Assembly: GCA_963705285.1 (NCBI GenBank)
Contig: OY970066.1
Location: forward strand, 4,650,001-4,714,000
Reading direction: 5' to 3'
Length of the DNA stretch: 64,000 nt
Source of the DNA: JACMLD01 sp963705285
GTDB taxonomy: Bacteria > Bacteroidota > Bacteroidia > Chitinophagales > Chitinophagaceae
The notes beneath the pieces are model-generated. The model was given only the letters and a program-made list of their open reading frames with translations, had not been told where the DNA came from and ran no database searches. Below are positions 1 through 7,868 of the stretch, one piece after another; within the stretch, counting starts at the first letter, position 1; each line of letters opens with the position of its first letter. The position numbers and the translations under genes were made by a program.

Positions 1-545
1 CTCATGACCACGGCTTCGCCGCTGCCTACATCGGTACCAATACATTTAAAAGGAATATTGAATTTGGAGAAATCTTTTTGCTGGTGTACCGGGTACAACA
101 TTTCAGAGAACTTTATCCAGAGCTCCTGGCCCTGCAATACACCGGTGGGCAGTTGAAAACGGTTGTTTACCCAGGGCAGCTCCACAGTGTATTTACTGTA
201 TTCATCTTTTTCTTCCATGAAGAGGGTTCGCAGGGATGCCTGGTTGCTGAGCAACAGATCCCAGTTAATACTACGCGCCATCGTTTCTATTGAATCTGCC
301 GAATAACCCACGGCATAAAGTCCACCAATGATGCTGCCCATACTGGTACCCGTGATGTAATCAATTTTTAATCCCGCGGAATCGATGGCTTTCAAAATGC
401 CGATGTGTGCCAGGCCTTTTGCTCCACCGCCGCTGAGGGTAAGCCCAATTTTCGGCCGCTGGCCAACAGACTGCCCCATAGACGTCATGCCGCCTGCCAG
501 TAGCAATAATAATACAACAACAGCTATGGGTAATATTCTTTTCAT
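1..545 (-). CDS. Patatin-like phospholipase, N-terminal part (runs off left edge)
   Basis: The 181 visible codons start at an ATG read leftwards from 545 and stay open to the window edge. Residues 1-24 are a hydrophobic signal peptide. The patatin fold signatures follow: a glycine-rich oxyanion loop SGGGAKGLAHIG at residues 38-49 and the nucleophile elbow GTSMG with Ser68. Family knowledge: Ser-Asp dyad acyl hydrolases of the RssA/PlpD type act on lipids; with a signal peptide this one is exported to the periplasm or outer membrane. The catalytic Asp and any C-terminal POTRA or barrel domain lie outside the window. The gene faces the 1114-2055 pair head to tail, with a terminator and repeats between. 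Confidence 0.88.
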   Translation of the reverse strand, partial: MKRILPIAVVVLLLLLAGGMTSMGQSVGQRPKIGLTLSGGGAKGLAHIGILKAIDSAGLKIDYITGTSMGSIIGGLYAVGYSADSIETMARSINWDLLLSNQASLRTLFMEEKDEYSKYTVELPWVNNRFQLPTGVLQGQELWIKFSEMLYPVHQQKDFSKFNIPFKCIGTDVGSGEAVVM

Positions 546-1113
546 AAGTGAGGAGCTGCACGGCCATCTTAGCCGAAACCACACTGTATTATATGGTTAA
601 TGTTGCATTTGGGTTTACCCACCTGGTCTGCAACGCAACTTTTTTGCAGACCAGGATGCCAAATTTACATTGTAAAGACTGGTATTAAAAAAATAAAGCT
701 GCCTTTACAGGCAGCTCTTTGCAAATTTAAGAAAGCGTTTATGTTTGAATTGAAAATTAGCCGCAGAATCGCAGATCATTATTGTCAGCGGTAGACCCGG
801 TGATATCCTTGGATGACTATACTGCACCACTGTAAAATAAATTAGCCGCAGATTCGCAGATTAGAATTGTTAGGGGTAGGCCCAATGATATTCCTTTAGT
901 CACTATACTGCACCACTGTAAAATAAAATTAGCCGCAGATTCGCAGATTAGTATTATAGCTGTAGACACGCTTGCATCGTGTGATGACTATGCTTCACCA
1001 CTATAAAATAAAATTAGCCGCAAATTCGCAGATTATCATTGATAGTAACCTGCTATAGGCTCAACTTTCAACAATATCTAATCTGCTAATCTGCGGCTAA
1101 AATATATAACAGT
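546..1113. repeat. Intergenic region with four 85-87 bp direct repeats and an inverted copy
   Basis: No gene is seen here. Four direct repeats begin with TTAGCCGCAGATTCGCAGAT at 757, 842, 929 and 1014 (periods 85, 87, 85), and share a downstream block around CTATACTGCACCACTGTAAAATAAA. At 1080-1100 the 21-bp core appears inverted, AATCTGCTAATCTGCGGCTAA, so the last unit can fold back on it. The minus-strand terminator at 697-716 lies beside the array. Function unknown. Confidence 0.85.
697..716 (-). terminator. Intrinsic terminator hairpin
   Basis: AGCTGCCT (697-704) pairs perfectly with AGGCAGCT (709-716) across a 4-nt loop. Read on the minus strand the stem is followed by a T-rich run (TTATTTTTTTAA), which fits termination of the transcript coming from the SH3b/BON gene pair before it reaches the lipase gene. 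Confidence 0.7.
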
Positions 1114-1533
1114 TTATTGCGGCGTCAGGTATTGCGCATATGCATAACCTTCTTCGCCTTTTTCTGTTTTAACCAGCCACCACTGATCATTGGCTTTGCT
1201 GATTAAAGTAACTTCTGAACCATGCGCCGCCTTGCCGACTATCGGCTGATCCGTACCGGGGCCTTTGCGTATATTAAGGTTAGATGTTTCAGTGGTAACT
1301 TTTGCTTTTGTTCCACCGGCACCCACTGCCACGTTTACATTCATGACTACATCGCCCGCCCTGAAATCGGGATCTATTTTGTTATATACATCCCACAATT
1401 TATCTTTTACGTCTCCTGTAGGGGCTTCGCCATCAATGTACAGTACATTATCCTGCTCACGCACCTGCAGGTTGGAAACACCGGCGCTGGCTGCCGTATC
1501 CAGTAGTTCTTTGTATTTATCCTGTAATGCCAT
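1114..1533 (-). CDS. SH3b-domain protein with BON-like N-terminus
   Basis: 139 residues with no signal peptide. The C-terminal half (about 77-139) has the bacterial SH3 pattern LNIRKGPGTDQPIVGKAAHG ... WWLVKTEKGEEGYAYAQYL. The N-terminal half, with alternating helix and strand around VLYIDGEAPTGDVKDKLWDVYNKI, resembles the BON/LysM-associated domain seen next to SH3b domains in Bacteroidota. The start lies 18 bp after the upstream BON lipoprotein gene and carries a clear GGAGG Shine-Dalgarno about 10 nt before the ATG, which is rare in this window. The two genes look co-transcribed and probably bind envelope components. Exact ligand unknown. Confidence 0.78.
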   Translation of the reverse strand: MALQDKYKELLDTAASAGVSNLQVREQDNVLYIDGEAPTGDVKDKLWDVYNKIDPDFRAGDVVMNVNVAVGAGGTKAKVTTETSNLNIRKGPGTDQPIVGKAAHGSEVTLISKANDQWWLVKTEKGEEGYAYAQYLTPQ

Positions 1534-1551
1534 AAGTTGTTTCCTCCGTTT

Positions 1552-2055
1552 TTATTTTATGGTTAATTTGTTTTCTATTTTCTTTGGTTTGAGGGTATTC
1601 AAACTCTGCATCAAAGTAGGAAGACTGCTTCTTTTAATTTCACCGGTAAGTGTAATCACACCGTCTTTTACTTCTGCTTTTACGCCAGGAAAATCTTTGG
1701 TAGCATCTGCTGCGCCTTTAATGAGGGGATCATCTGCTGCAATTTCAACCGGGGCGGGAGCGGGTGGAGGAGGGGCAACTGTAGTATTATTCACTACTGA
1801 TTTTACGCCAGGTATACTGGTAACAGTTGTTTCAAATGCTGCTTTAGAAGCCGCATCCCTGAACTGGCCGGTGAGTGTAACCACACCGTCTTTTACAGTA
1901 GCGCCGGCATCGGCCACATCAGCAGATACTGCCGCTAATTTTTCTGTTACCGCTTTCTCAATATCAGCGTCTTTGGGGCCGCTTTTACAGGCCGACAAAC
2001 TAACAATTACAACCGCTGATAAAACAAAAGCCAATCTCTGAATGGATGTACGCAT
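1552..2055 (-). CDS. Lipoprotein with two BON domains
   Basis: The start at 2055 gives a standard lipoprotein signal (MRTSIQRLAFVLSAVVIVSLSAC, lipobox LSAC); a further in-frame ATG at 2097 would spoil it. After the Cys, two BON domains follow, each with the VKDGVVTLTGQF / VKDGVITLTGEI core, separated by a proline-alanine linker APPPPAPAP. BON domains (family knowledge) bind phospholipid or envelope surfaces, as in OsmY and DolP. The SH3b gene follows 18 bp downstream, suggesting an envelope-maintenance pair. About 167 residues. Confidence 0.85.
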   Translation of the reverse strand: MRTSIQRLAFVLSAVVIVSLSACKSGPKDADIEKAVTEKLAAVSADVADAGATVKDGVVTLTGQFRDAASKAAFETTVTSIPGVKSVVNNTTVAPPPPAPAPVEIAADDPLIKGAADATKDFPGVKAEVKDGVITLTGEIKRSSLPTLMQSLNTLKPKKIENKLTIK

Positions 2056-2157
2056 AAAATTGATTTTGGTGAGTAAATGAATGGTAGAAAGATGCACAAC
2101 CCTATGAAGGGTTGGGTCAAATTTAAGAAGTATGTATTACGCTGCTGTGATCAAATG

Positions 2158-4164
2158 CTAACCTGCACCACCGGCTTCAAGCACCATAATCTTTTCAAAC
2201 ACTTCCTCATACTGTTTGTTTAGCCGTTCCAGTTCTGCAGTGGCCTTTTTATAATCGGCCTCTGCCTGCACAAATTTATTTTTATCGGAGTAGGTTTCGG
2301 GGAGGCTTAATGAAGCCTGTATCTGCGCTTTTTTTTCAGTAACCCGGCTGATATCAGCTTCCAGCTGCTGAAAAATTTTCTGCTGCCGCTGCAATTCTTT
2401 TTTTGTTTCTTTATTTATCGGTGCAGAAGCCGTGCCAATAGTGGCGGAAGGGGGAGTGGAATTGTTTACAGCAGCAGATTCTTTTTTGTTGTTGGTGACA
2501 GCGGGTTGTTTTGGTGCATCTGCCGATTGTTTGTTTTCAGCTGCACTTTTCTTGCTTGCGGCCAGGTTTCGTTCTTTCCAGTCGGCCCATTCATCATAGT
2601 TTCCTTTAAATTCCCTTATTTTATTATCGTCTATTTCCCAAATGGTATTGGCAGTTTTAGATACAAAATAACGGTCGTGGCTTACCAGTATCAGTGTGCC
2701 TTCATATTTTTTGAGCGCATCAATCAACAGTTCTACCGAATGAATATCCAGGTGATTGGTAGGCTCATCCAGCAATAAAAAATTGGCCTTGCTGGTAATA
2801 GTTTTTGCCAGCGCCACACGTGCTTTCTCACCACCACTCAGGATTTTTATTTTTTTGTCTACATCATCGCCGCCAAACAAAAAACAGCCCAGCAGGTTAC
2901 GCAGTTCCTGTTCGGTTTGCTGGCTGCCGCATTCTTTCATTTCATCCAGTATGGTGTTGTTTACATTGAGCGCTTCCAGCTGGTGCTGGGCATAAAAGCT
3001 TTCGTCTACATTGTGGCCCCATTTCCTATCGCCCTCAAAAGGTTCGGTGCCGGCAATGATGCGCAGCAGCGTAGACTTTCCTTTACCATTCGCGCCAATG
3101 AGCGCAATTTTATCGCCGCGGTTTATTTCCGCAGAAGCATTTTCCACAATGGTAATGGCCGGAAATTTTTTGGTGATGTTTTTAAGTTCCACCAGTACAC
3201 GGCCAGGCGTTTTATCAACCCTGAAATTGATTTTAATATTGGGTCGTTCAATTTCAACATCTTCAATTCGCTCTAGTTTATCGAGCCGCTTTACAATACT
3301 TTGCGCCTGAGCTGCCTTACTCGCCTTGGCTTTAAAACGTTCAATAAATCTTTCCTGCTGGCGTATATAGTCCTGCTGGTTTTCAAACGCCCGCTGTTGC
3401 AGTTCCACACGCATTACTTTTTCTGTTTCATAAAAATCGTAATTGCCGTTGTATACATGCAGTTCTTTCTGGTACAGCTCAATAATCTTGGTTACCATTC
3501 GGTTCAGAAAATATTTATCGTGGCTAACAATTACCACGGAACCCTGGTAATGCAAGAGGTATTTTTCCAGCCATTCAATGGAGGGAAGGTCAAGGTGATT
3601 GGTAGGTTCATCCAGCAACAGCAAATCTGGCTGTTGGAGTATCATTTTTGCCAGCAGTACGCGCATGCGCCATCCTCCGCTGTATTCGCGGTAAGGGCGG
3701 TCGAGGTCAGCATTGGCAAACCCCAGGCCCTGCAGTACTTCTTCAGTTTTATGGTGAATATTGTACCCATCCAGCACATCCATTTCGTGGAGGCGATCGC
3801 TGTAATCATGCAATATTTTTTCGTCTTCGTGGTTTGCTTCCAATTCCTTGCCCAGCCGCTCAATTTCCTTTTCCAGTTCCAGCACGCGCTCAAATGCCCC
3901 CATGGCCACTTTCAGGATCGAATCATTGGTATCAAAGCTTAACAGGTCCTGGTGCAGGTAGCCGATGCTGGTATCGCGGCCTTTTTCTACGGTGCCTGCG
4001 CTGGCGGTAAACCCACCTGTGAGCAATTTCAATAAAGTAGACTTTCCTGTGCCGTTGTAGCCAATCAGGCCGATGCGTTCGCCCGGTTGTATGTGCCAGG
4101 TGGCATCTTGTACAATAACCCTTGCGCCAAATTCAAATGTTACGTTTGTTAATCCTGCCAGCAT
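2158..4164 (-). CDS. ABC-F family ATPase (Uup/EttA-like)
   Basis: 668 residues with two ABC domains in one chain and no membrane segment, the ABC-F hallmark. Domain 1: Walker A GYNGTGKST (about 35-43), degenerate signature YSGGWRMRVLLAK, Walker B LLLLDEPTNHLD. A charged helical linker follows (VMRVELQQRAFENQQDYIRQ), then domain 2 with Walker A GANGKGKST, signature LSGGEKARVALAK and Walker B LLLDEPTNHLD. After an Asn/Ala-rich spacer (about 545-590) comes a C-terminal coiled coil, as in Uup. Family role: ribosome-bound factors that relieve translational stalls or act on DNA/ribosome structure; the C-terminal coiled coil favours the Uup branch. Antibiotic-resistance ABC-Fs are less likely but not excluded. 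Confidence 0.93.
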   Translation of the reverse strand: MLAGLTNVTFEFGARVIVQDATWHIQPGERIGLIGYNGTGKSTLLKLLTGGFTASAGTVEKGRDTSIGYLHQDLLSFDTNDSILKVAMGAFERVLELEKEIERLGKELEANHEDEKILHDYSDRLHEMDVLDGYNIHHKTEEVLQGLGFANADLDRPYREYSGGWRMRVLLAKMILQQPDLLLLDEPTNHLDLPSIEWLEKYLLHYQGSVVIVSHDKYFLNRMVTKIIELYQKELHVYNGNYDFYETEKVMRVELQQRAFENQQDYIRQQERFIERFKAKASKAAQAQSIVKRLDKLERIEDVEIERPNIKINFRVDKTPGRVLVELKNITKKFPAITIVENASAEINRGDKIALIGANGKGKSTLLRIIAGTEPFEGDRKWGHNVDESFYAQHQLEALNVNNTILDEMKECGSQQTEQELRNLLGCFLFGGDDVDKKIKILSGGEKARVALAKTITSKANFLLLDEPTNHLDIHSVELLIDALKKYEGTLILVSHDRYFVSKTANTIWEIDDNKIREFKGNYDEWADWKERNLAASKKSAAENKQSADAPKQPAVTNNKKESAAVNNSTPPSATIGTASAPINKETKKELQRQQKIFQQLEADISRVTEKKAQIQASLSLPETYSDKNKFVQAEADYKKATAELERLNKQYEEVFEKIMVLEAGGAG

Positions 4165-4312
4165 AAAAAATCAGTCAAAAAATATAAATAAATACAGCTT
4201 AAAAATGGTGAGCGTGCCTGCAAAAGGGGAATACATTGCCCGGAAAACCGCAGGCGGTAACCGCTCATTTTGCGCAAAAATAGGTTAAACAGGGGGTATA
4301 ATTTTTATCTTG

Positions 4313-4320
4313 TAATTTTG
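4313..4320 (+). promoter_or_regulatory. Bacteroidota -7 box TAATTTTG
   Basis: TAATTTTG fits the TAnnTTTG -7 consensus of the Bacteroidota primary sigma factor and lies 18 bp before the DUF3347 gene start. No good -33 TTTG is seen at the expected 19-21 bp spacing, so the match is partial. Confidence 0.5.
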
Positions 4321-4338
4321 CCCAAATTCATATCTAAC

Positions 4339-4959
4339 ATGAAGAAAATTGTTATCGGAATTATTGTGCTGGTGGTAGTGGCGTTTGCGGTGGACAAACT
4401 GTTCCTTTCCAAAAAAACAGCCGTGGCCGAAGGGCCTAAACAGGAAGCACTGGCCATCAGCAAGAATACGCCCGCGTTTAATGAGTCTTTTGAAAAATTG
4501 CTAAACGGCTATTTTCAGTTAAAAGATGCACTGGTGAATTATGATACGGCCAAAGCCAATGCTGCCGCCAATGAACTGGTGGTTTTTGCAGACAGCCTTA
4601 ACACAGGCGAGATCAAAGGTGACACCACGCATACGCTGCAACAGGTGGCGGCAGATTTTGCCGGTACCATGAGTGGTTCTGCCAAAGGGTTGATAAGCGA
4701 GCCGGATCTAACAAAAAAGAGGCGCGAGTTTCAGCTGATCTCCGAGGCGTTGTACAACCTGGTGAGAACGGTAAAATATGATCGCCAGAAACTTTACCAT
4801 CAGCACTGCCCGATGGCGTTTAACGACGAGGAAGAAGCCTGGTGGATTAGCAACAGCAATGAAGTAGTCAATCCATACCTTGGCAATAAGCATCCCAAAT
4901 ACAAAGCCACCATGGAGCATTGCGGCGATATTACGGATTCGCTTGATTTCTCTAAATAA
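4339..4959 (+). CDS. DUF3347 domain protein, membrane-anchored
   Basis: About 206 residues from the ATG at 4339, which places the hydrophobic segment MKKIVIGIIVLVVVAFAVD at the N-terminus as an uncleaved anchor or signal; an earlier in-frame ATG at 4270 lies upstream of the promoter box. The body matches DUF3347: helical YFQLKDALVNYDTAKANAAA, then a C-terminal signature with CPMAFNDEEEAWW, NPYLGNKHPKY and a final Cys-Gly. In related proteins this domain follows CusB-like adaptors or stands alone near copper genes, so metal binding by the conserved Cys/His residues is plausible. No metal-efflux neighbour is present here. Confidence 0.75.
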   Translation: MKKIVIGIIVLVVVAFAVDKLFLSKKTAVAEGPKQEALAISKNTPAFNESFEKLLNGYFQLKDALVNYDTAKANAAANELVVFADSLNTGEIKGDTTHTLQQVAADFAGTMSGSAKGLISEPDLTKKRREFQLISEALYNLVRTVKYDRQKLYHQHCPMAFNDEEEAWWISNSNEVVNPYLGNKHPKYKATMEHCGDITDSLDFSK

Positions 4960-5034
4960 CGAATTACTAAGACACACTAATTGCAACAATGCAACTGTTG
5001 TAAGGATGCGATCGTCCGGTTAAAAACCGGATCT

Positions 5035-5367
5035 ATGAAAGTGCATCATTACTATGTGTATATGTTGACAAACACTACCAAAAAAGTTTTATATATCGGC
5101 GTCTCAAATAATATATGCAGACGTTTAACCGAGCATTACGCTAACCGGGGTACTAATAATTCTTTTACAGGAAGATATTACTGCTATTGGCTTGTTTATT
5201 ATGAGGAGCATCAGTATATCAATAACGCAATTGCCAGGGAAAAAGAATTAAAAAATCTTGTCAGAACAGAGAAGGATAAGATAGTAACGGCGTTTAATCC
5301 TACCTGGCTTTTTCTCAATAAACAAGTCTGTAACGGTTGGCCGCCGCCTGCCGGGGCAATTAGGTAA
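5035..5367 (+). CDS. GIY-YIG endonuclease-like protein
   Basis: About 110 residues. The start at 5035 (MKVHHYYVYMLTN) places the YVYMLTN...LYIGVSNNICRRLTEHY motif near the N-terminus, the normal layout of small GIY-YIG proteins (UPF0213/YhbQ-like); the in-frame TTG at 4981 only adds unrelated residues. Conserved catalytic positions visible are the two Tyr, Gly-Val before the Asn, Arg in RRL and a downstream Glu (AREKELK). These stand-alone single-domain nucleases are common in Bacteroidota and their role is not settled. The tail (CNGWPPPAGAIR) overlaps the start of a repeat-rich stretch and may be extended by it. Confidence 0.82.
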   Translation: MKVHHYYVYMLTNTTKKVLYIGVSNNICRRLTEHYANRGTNNSFTGRYYCYWLVYYEEHQYINNAIAREKELKNLVRTEKDKIVTAFNPTWLFLNKQVCNGWPPPAGAIR

Positions 5368-5954
5368 GAGTTGGTGAAGGGCGAGAGGTTGTGGCTATTG
5401 CCGCTTTTGTCATGCCGCAGGCATCCTGGGGTGATCAATACTCGGTCGCTTTTGTCATGCCGCAGGCATCCTGGGGTGATCAATACTCGGTCGCTTTTGT
5501 CATGCCGCAGGCATCCTTTGATGATCAATAATCGATCTGCTTGAGCTTTATCGGCATTTTTTCCGTGCAACTCCACAAGATTTTTGCAAAATGACAAAGG
5601 CGAGAGGCTGCTTGAATTATCGGCATTCCTTCCGGGCAGCACCACAAGATTTTTGCAAAATGACAAAGGCGAGAGCCTTGCGTGAACTTATCGGCATTCC
5701 TTCACGGAAATATTTACATAGCCAGAAGCAAGAAGCGGTTGTATACTCTATTTAACATAATATAAATTATAAGAAAGGAATTAGTCTCTAAAAATTTACA
5801 TCAAGCGGAAAAAACACTCACACAATCATTATCAAAGGCACCACAAACTGAATCAATGTATTGAACTACAATTAGTTATTTATTGTTGCTGCGCATTTAA
5901 TATTATCTATATCACATTGAATCTTTCTCGGTTAAAAATCCTCCAAAAAAAAAA
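5368..5954. repeat. Intergenic region with 45-bp and ~70-bp tandem repeats
   Basis: Three exact or near-exact 45-bp units start at 5402, 5447 and 5492, each holding CATGCCGCAGGCATCCTGGG and GTGATCAATACTCGG; TGCCGCAGGCA is a short palindrome. They are followed by a second array starting TATCGGCATT at 5549, 5618 and 5689 (periods 69 and 71) with the block CACAAGATTTTTGCAAAATGACAAAGGCGAGAG in the first two. From about 5710 to 5950 the DNA is AT-rich and I see no gene. Open frames across the repeats are a by-product of the repeated units. Confidence 0.85.
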
Positions 5955-6000
5955 TTGAGTAGTTAAATGGCTACACATATATTTGTAGTCAAATAACTAC
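5955..6000 (+). promoter_or_regulatory. ArsR promoter with two tandem operators
   Basis: A Bacteroidota promoter is visible: -33 TTG at 5955-5957, 20-bp spacer, -7 TATATTTG at 5978-5985. Two 16-bp imperfect palindromes flank the -7 box: GTAGTTAAATGGCTAC (5959-5974) and GTAGTCAAATAACTAC (5985-6000); the second is the reverse complement of GTAGTTATTTGACTAC, so they share one consensus. The layout suggests that the ArsR product represses its own operon by covering the -33/-7 region. The predicted transcript start is only about 10 nt before the ATG at 6003. Confidence 0.8.
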
Positions 6001-6002
6001 AT

Positions 6003-6326
6003 ATGAATTTACGACGCGACGTTTTCCAAGCTATTGCAGACCCTACCCGACGGGCCATTCTGCTGCTGCTGGCCAGCCAGGCTATGACAGCCGGCGCTAT
6101 TGCCGCCAACTTTGATACTGCGCGGCCCACTGTTTCAAAACATCTGCAGATTCTCACCGCGTGCGAATTGCTGCAGCAAAGACAACATGGACGCGAAATG
6201 TTCTATCACCTCAATCCACAAAAAATGAAAGACGTTGCCGATTTTATTGAGCCGTTCCGCGCCATGTGGGATGACCGTTTCAACAAACTGGAAGCCATCA
6301 TGAAAACACACCAATCCAAAAAATAA
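6003..6326 (+). CDS. ArsR/SmtB-family transcriptional repressor
   Basis: 107 residues, a single winged helix-turn-helix: FQAIADPTRRAILLLLAS at the start, recognition helix RPTVSKHLQIL at about residues 41-51, and wing LLQQRQHGREMFYHL. It lacks the metal-binding Cys motif (ELCVC) of ArsR/SmtB metal sensors, so it belongs with the SdpR/YczG-like non-metal branch. It heads a five-gene operon and its start overlaps the operator array, so autoregulation is very likely. In many bacteria this type sits directly before an AHSA1/SRPBCC gene, as here. Confidence 0.92.
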   Translation: MNLRRDVFQAIADPTRRAILLLLASQAMTAGAIAANFDTARPTVSKHLQILTACELLQQRQHGREMFYHLNPQKMKDVADFIEPFRAMWDDRFNKLEAIMKTHQSKK

Positions 6327-6331
6327 CCATC

Positions 6332-6799
6332 ATGGAAAAAAAGACACAAGTGCATGCAGAAAACGGCCAGCAATTTCTCATCATTACACGGGATTTTGAT
6401 CTGCCGGTCGATTTACTTTTTACAGCTTATACTGACGCTGATATAGTAGCACAATGGATGAATACCAAAGTGGTGAAACTGGAAAACAAAAGCCATGGCG
6501 GGTACCAGTTTGAAACTTCAGACCCAAAAGGTAACCTGGTGTTTAAAGCCCATGGTGCTATTCACGACATAGTTACCAACCAAAAAATTACCCGCACTTT
6601 TGAAATGGAAAACGCGCCCTTTGGCGTGCAGCTTGAATTTCTGGAATTTGAACAACTCACCCAGGCAACCTGTCGCCTCAGCATTCGCACCGTCTACCGC
6701 TCTGTAGAACAACGCGACCAGATGTTGCAACTGCCCTTTAGACAGGGCATCAATATGGCACACAACCGCCTGCAGGAAATTGTAAAACAACTAAAATAA
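6332..6799 (+). CDS. SRPBCC (AHSA1-like) protein
   Basis: 155 residues starting 5 bp after the ArsR stop codon, so clearly co-transcribed. The START/Bet v1-like fold is shown by FLIITRDFDLPVDLLFTAYTD near the N-terminus, an internal HGAIHDIVTNQKITRTFEM strand pair and a C-terminal amphipathic helix MAHNRLQEIVKQL. Family proteins bind hydrophobic ligands in a cavity. Pairing with ArsR is a recurrent arrangement; the ligand is unknown. No signal peptide, so cytoplasmic. Confidence 0.88.
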   Translation: MEKKTQVHAENGQQFLIITRDFDLPVDLLFTAYTDADIVAQWMNTKVVKLENKSHGGYQFETSDPKGNLVFKAHGAIHDIVTNQKITRTFEMENAPFGVQLEFLEFEQLTQATCRLSIRTVYRSVEQRDQMLQLPFRQGINMAHNRLQEIVKQLK

Positions 6800-6805
6800 T
6801 ACACC

Positions 6806-7255
6806 ATGAAAAAGACAAACAAGATCATCTACTGGATTGCTACTGCCTGGCTATGCCTGGGCATGCTTTCAACAGGTATTGTACAACTGATGCACATACC
6901 AAAAGAAACCAATTTTATCCTGGAATTGGGTTATCCCATCTATTTCCTAACGTTGATAGGTACCTGTAAACTGCTGGGTGTGGTTGCGGTACTGGTACCA
7001 AAATTTCCGGTGCTCAAAGAATGGGCGTATGCAGGGTTTGTCTTTTGCATGGGCGGTGCCATTTTTTCGCATATTGCCACGGGGCATCCGGCAACAGATT
7101 TGCTTCCTGCGCTCCTGTTGCTGGCACTCACCGCTGTATCGTGGTATTTCAGACCGGCGAGCAGAAAAGTGAACGCTATCAATGAAAGCAAGTATTTTTC
7201 AAATACCGCTGTTGATGTATATTTAAGTAACGCAACTGTTCAACAATTACAATAA
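6806..7255 (+). CDS. DoxX-like membrane protein
   Basis: 149 residues, 6 bp after the SRPBCC gene. Four hydrophobic segments can be read: IIYWIATAWLCLGMLSTGI, ILELGYPIYFLTLIGTCKLLGVVAVLV (long, with the conserved Gly/Lys pattern of DoxX-like family), AYAGFVFCMGGAIFSHIATG and LLPALLLLALTAVSWYF. The charge order puts it in the inner membrane. The last 25 residues are polar. DoxX-like proteins often accompany ArsR-SRPBCC pairs; function not established. Confidence 0.85.
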   Translation: MKKTNKIIYWIATAWLCLGMLSTGIVQLMHIPKETNFILELGYPIYFLTLIGTCKLLGVVAVLVPKFPVLKEWAYAGFVFCMGGAIFSHIATGHPATDLLPALLLLALTAVSWYFRPASRKVNAINESKYFSNTAVDVYLSNATVQQLQ

Positions 7256-7261
7256 GCAATT

Positions 7262-7834
7262 ATGGGCAACAATAAAACCAACAAGCAATTGCCGGCTCAA
7301 CAAGCCGCTACGCTGACCGGCATATTGAAAACTCGTTTTGAAAAAAACAAGCAACGCCATAAAGGCCTCAACTGGCCGGCGATACAAGCAAAGCTGGAAG
7401 CAAATCCTTCTGCATTATGGAGCCTGAACGAAATGGAAAATACCGGCGGCGAACCTGATGTGGTAGCTTTTGATAAAAAGACCGGCAATTATATTTTTTA
7501 TGATTGCGCGGAAGAAAGTCCCAAAGGCCGCCGCAGTTGCTGTTACGACCGCGAAGCACTCAATTCAAGAAAAGAACATAAACCGGCTAACAGCGCCATT
7601 GATATGGCCGCAGCTATGGGTATTGAATTAATGGATGAAGAACATTACCGCCTCTTGCAACAGTTGGGCAACTTTGATAACAAAACTTCCAGCTGGCTGC
7701 AAACACCCGATGCTATTAGAAAACTCGGCGGCGCCATCTTTGGAGACTTCAGGTACAACAACATTTTTATATACCACAATGGCGCAGAATCTTATTATGC
7801 TGCCAGGGGCTTCCGGGGTTTACTAAAAGTTTAA
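7262..7834 (+). CDS. DUF4256 family protein
   Basis: 190 residues, 6 bp after the DoxX-like gene. The whole protein matches the DUF4256 pattern: LTGILKTRFEKN at the start, LWSLNEMENTGGEPDVV, FYDCAEESPKGRRSCCYDR and a C-terminal YNNIFIYHNGAESYYAARGFRG. Soluble, no signal peptide. Family function unknown; it is repeatedly found in small stress-type operons with ArsR, SRPBCC and YdeI genes, as here. Confidence 0.85.
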   Translation: MGNNKTNKQLPAQQAATLTGILKTRFEKNKQRHKGLNWPAIQAKLEANPSALWSLNEMENTGGEPDVVAFDKKTGNYIFYDCAEESPKGRRSCCYDREALNSRKEHKPANSAIDMAAAMGIELMDEEHYRLLQQLGNFDNKTSSWLQTPDAIRKLGGAIFGDFRYNNIFIYHNGAESYYAARGFRGLLKV

Positions 7835-7868
7835 TTTTTACTTTGTTCAACAACACAACCTATCCGTT

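Noticed and set aside
1265..2041. Plus-strand 258-codon frame opposite the SH3b and BON genes
   Set aside because: It is antisense to two recognised genes and has a Ser/Thr/Ala-rich composition typical of shadow frames.
3301..3942. Plus-strand 213-codon frame opposite the ABC-F gene
   Set aside because: Antisense shadow of a well-conserved ATPase domain; no independent motif.
5211..5666. Minus-strand frame with repeated CLRHDKSDRVLITPG peptide
   Set aside because: It only translates the 45-bp and 70-bp tandem repeats and overlaps the GIY-YIG gene; no family or start signal supports it.
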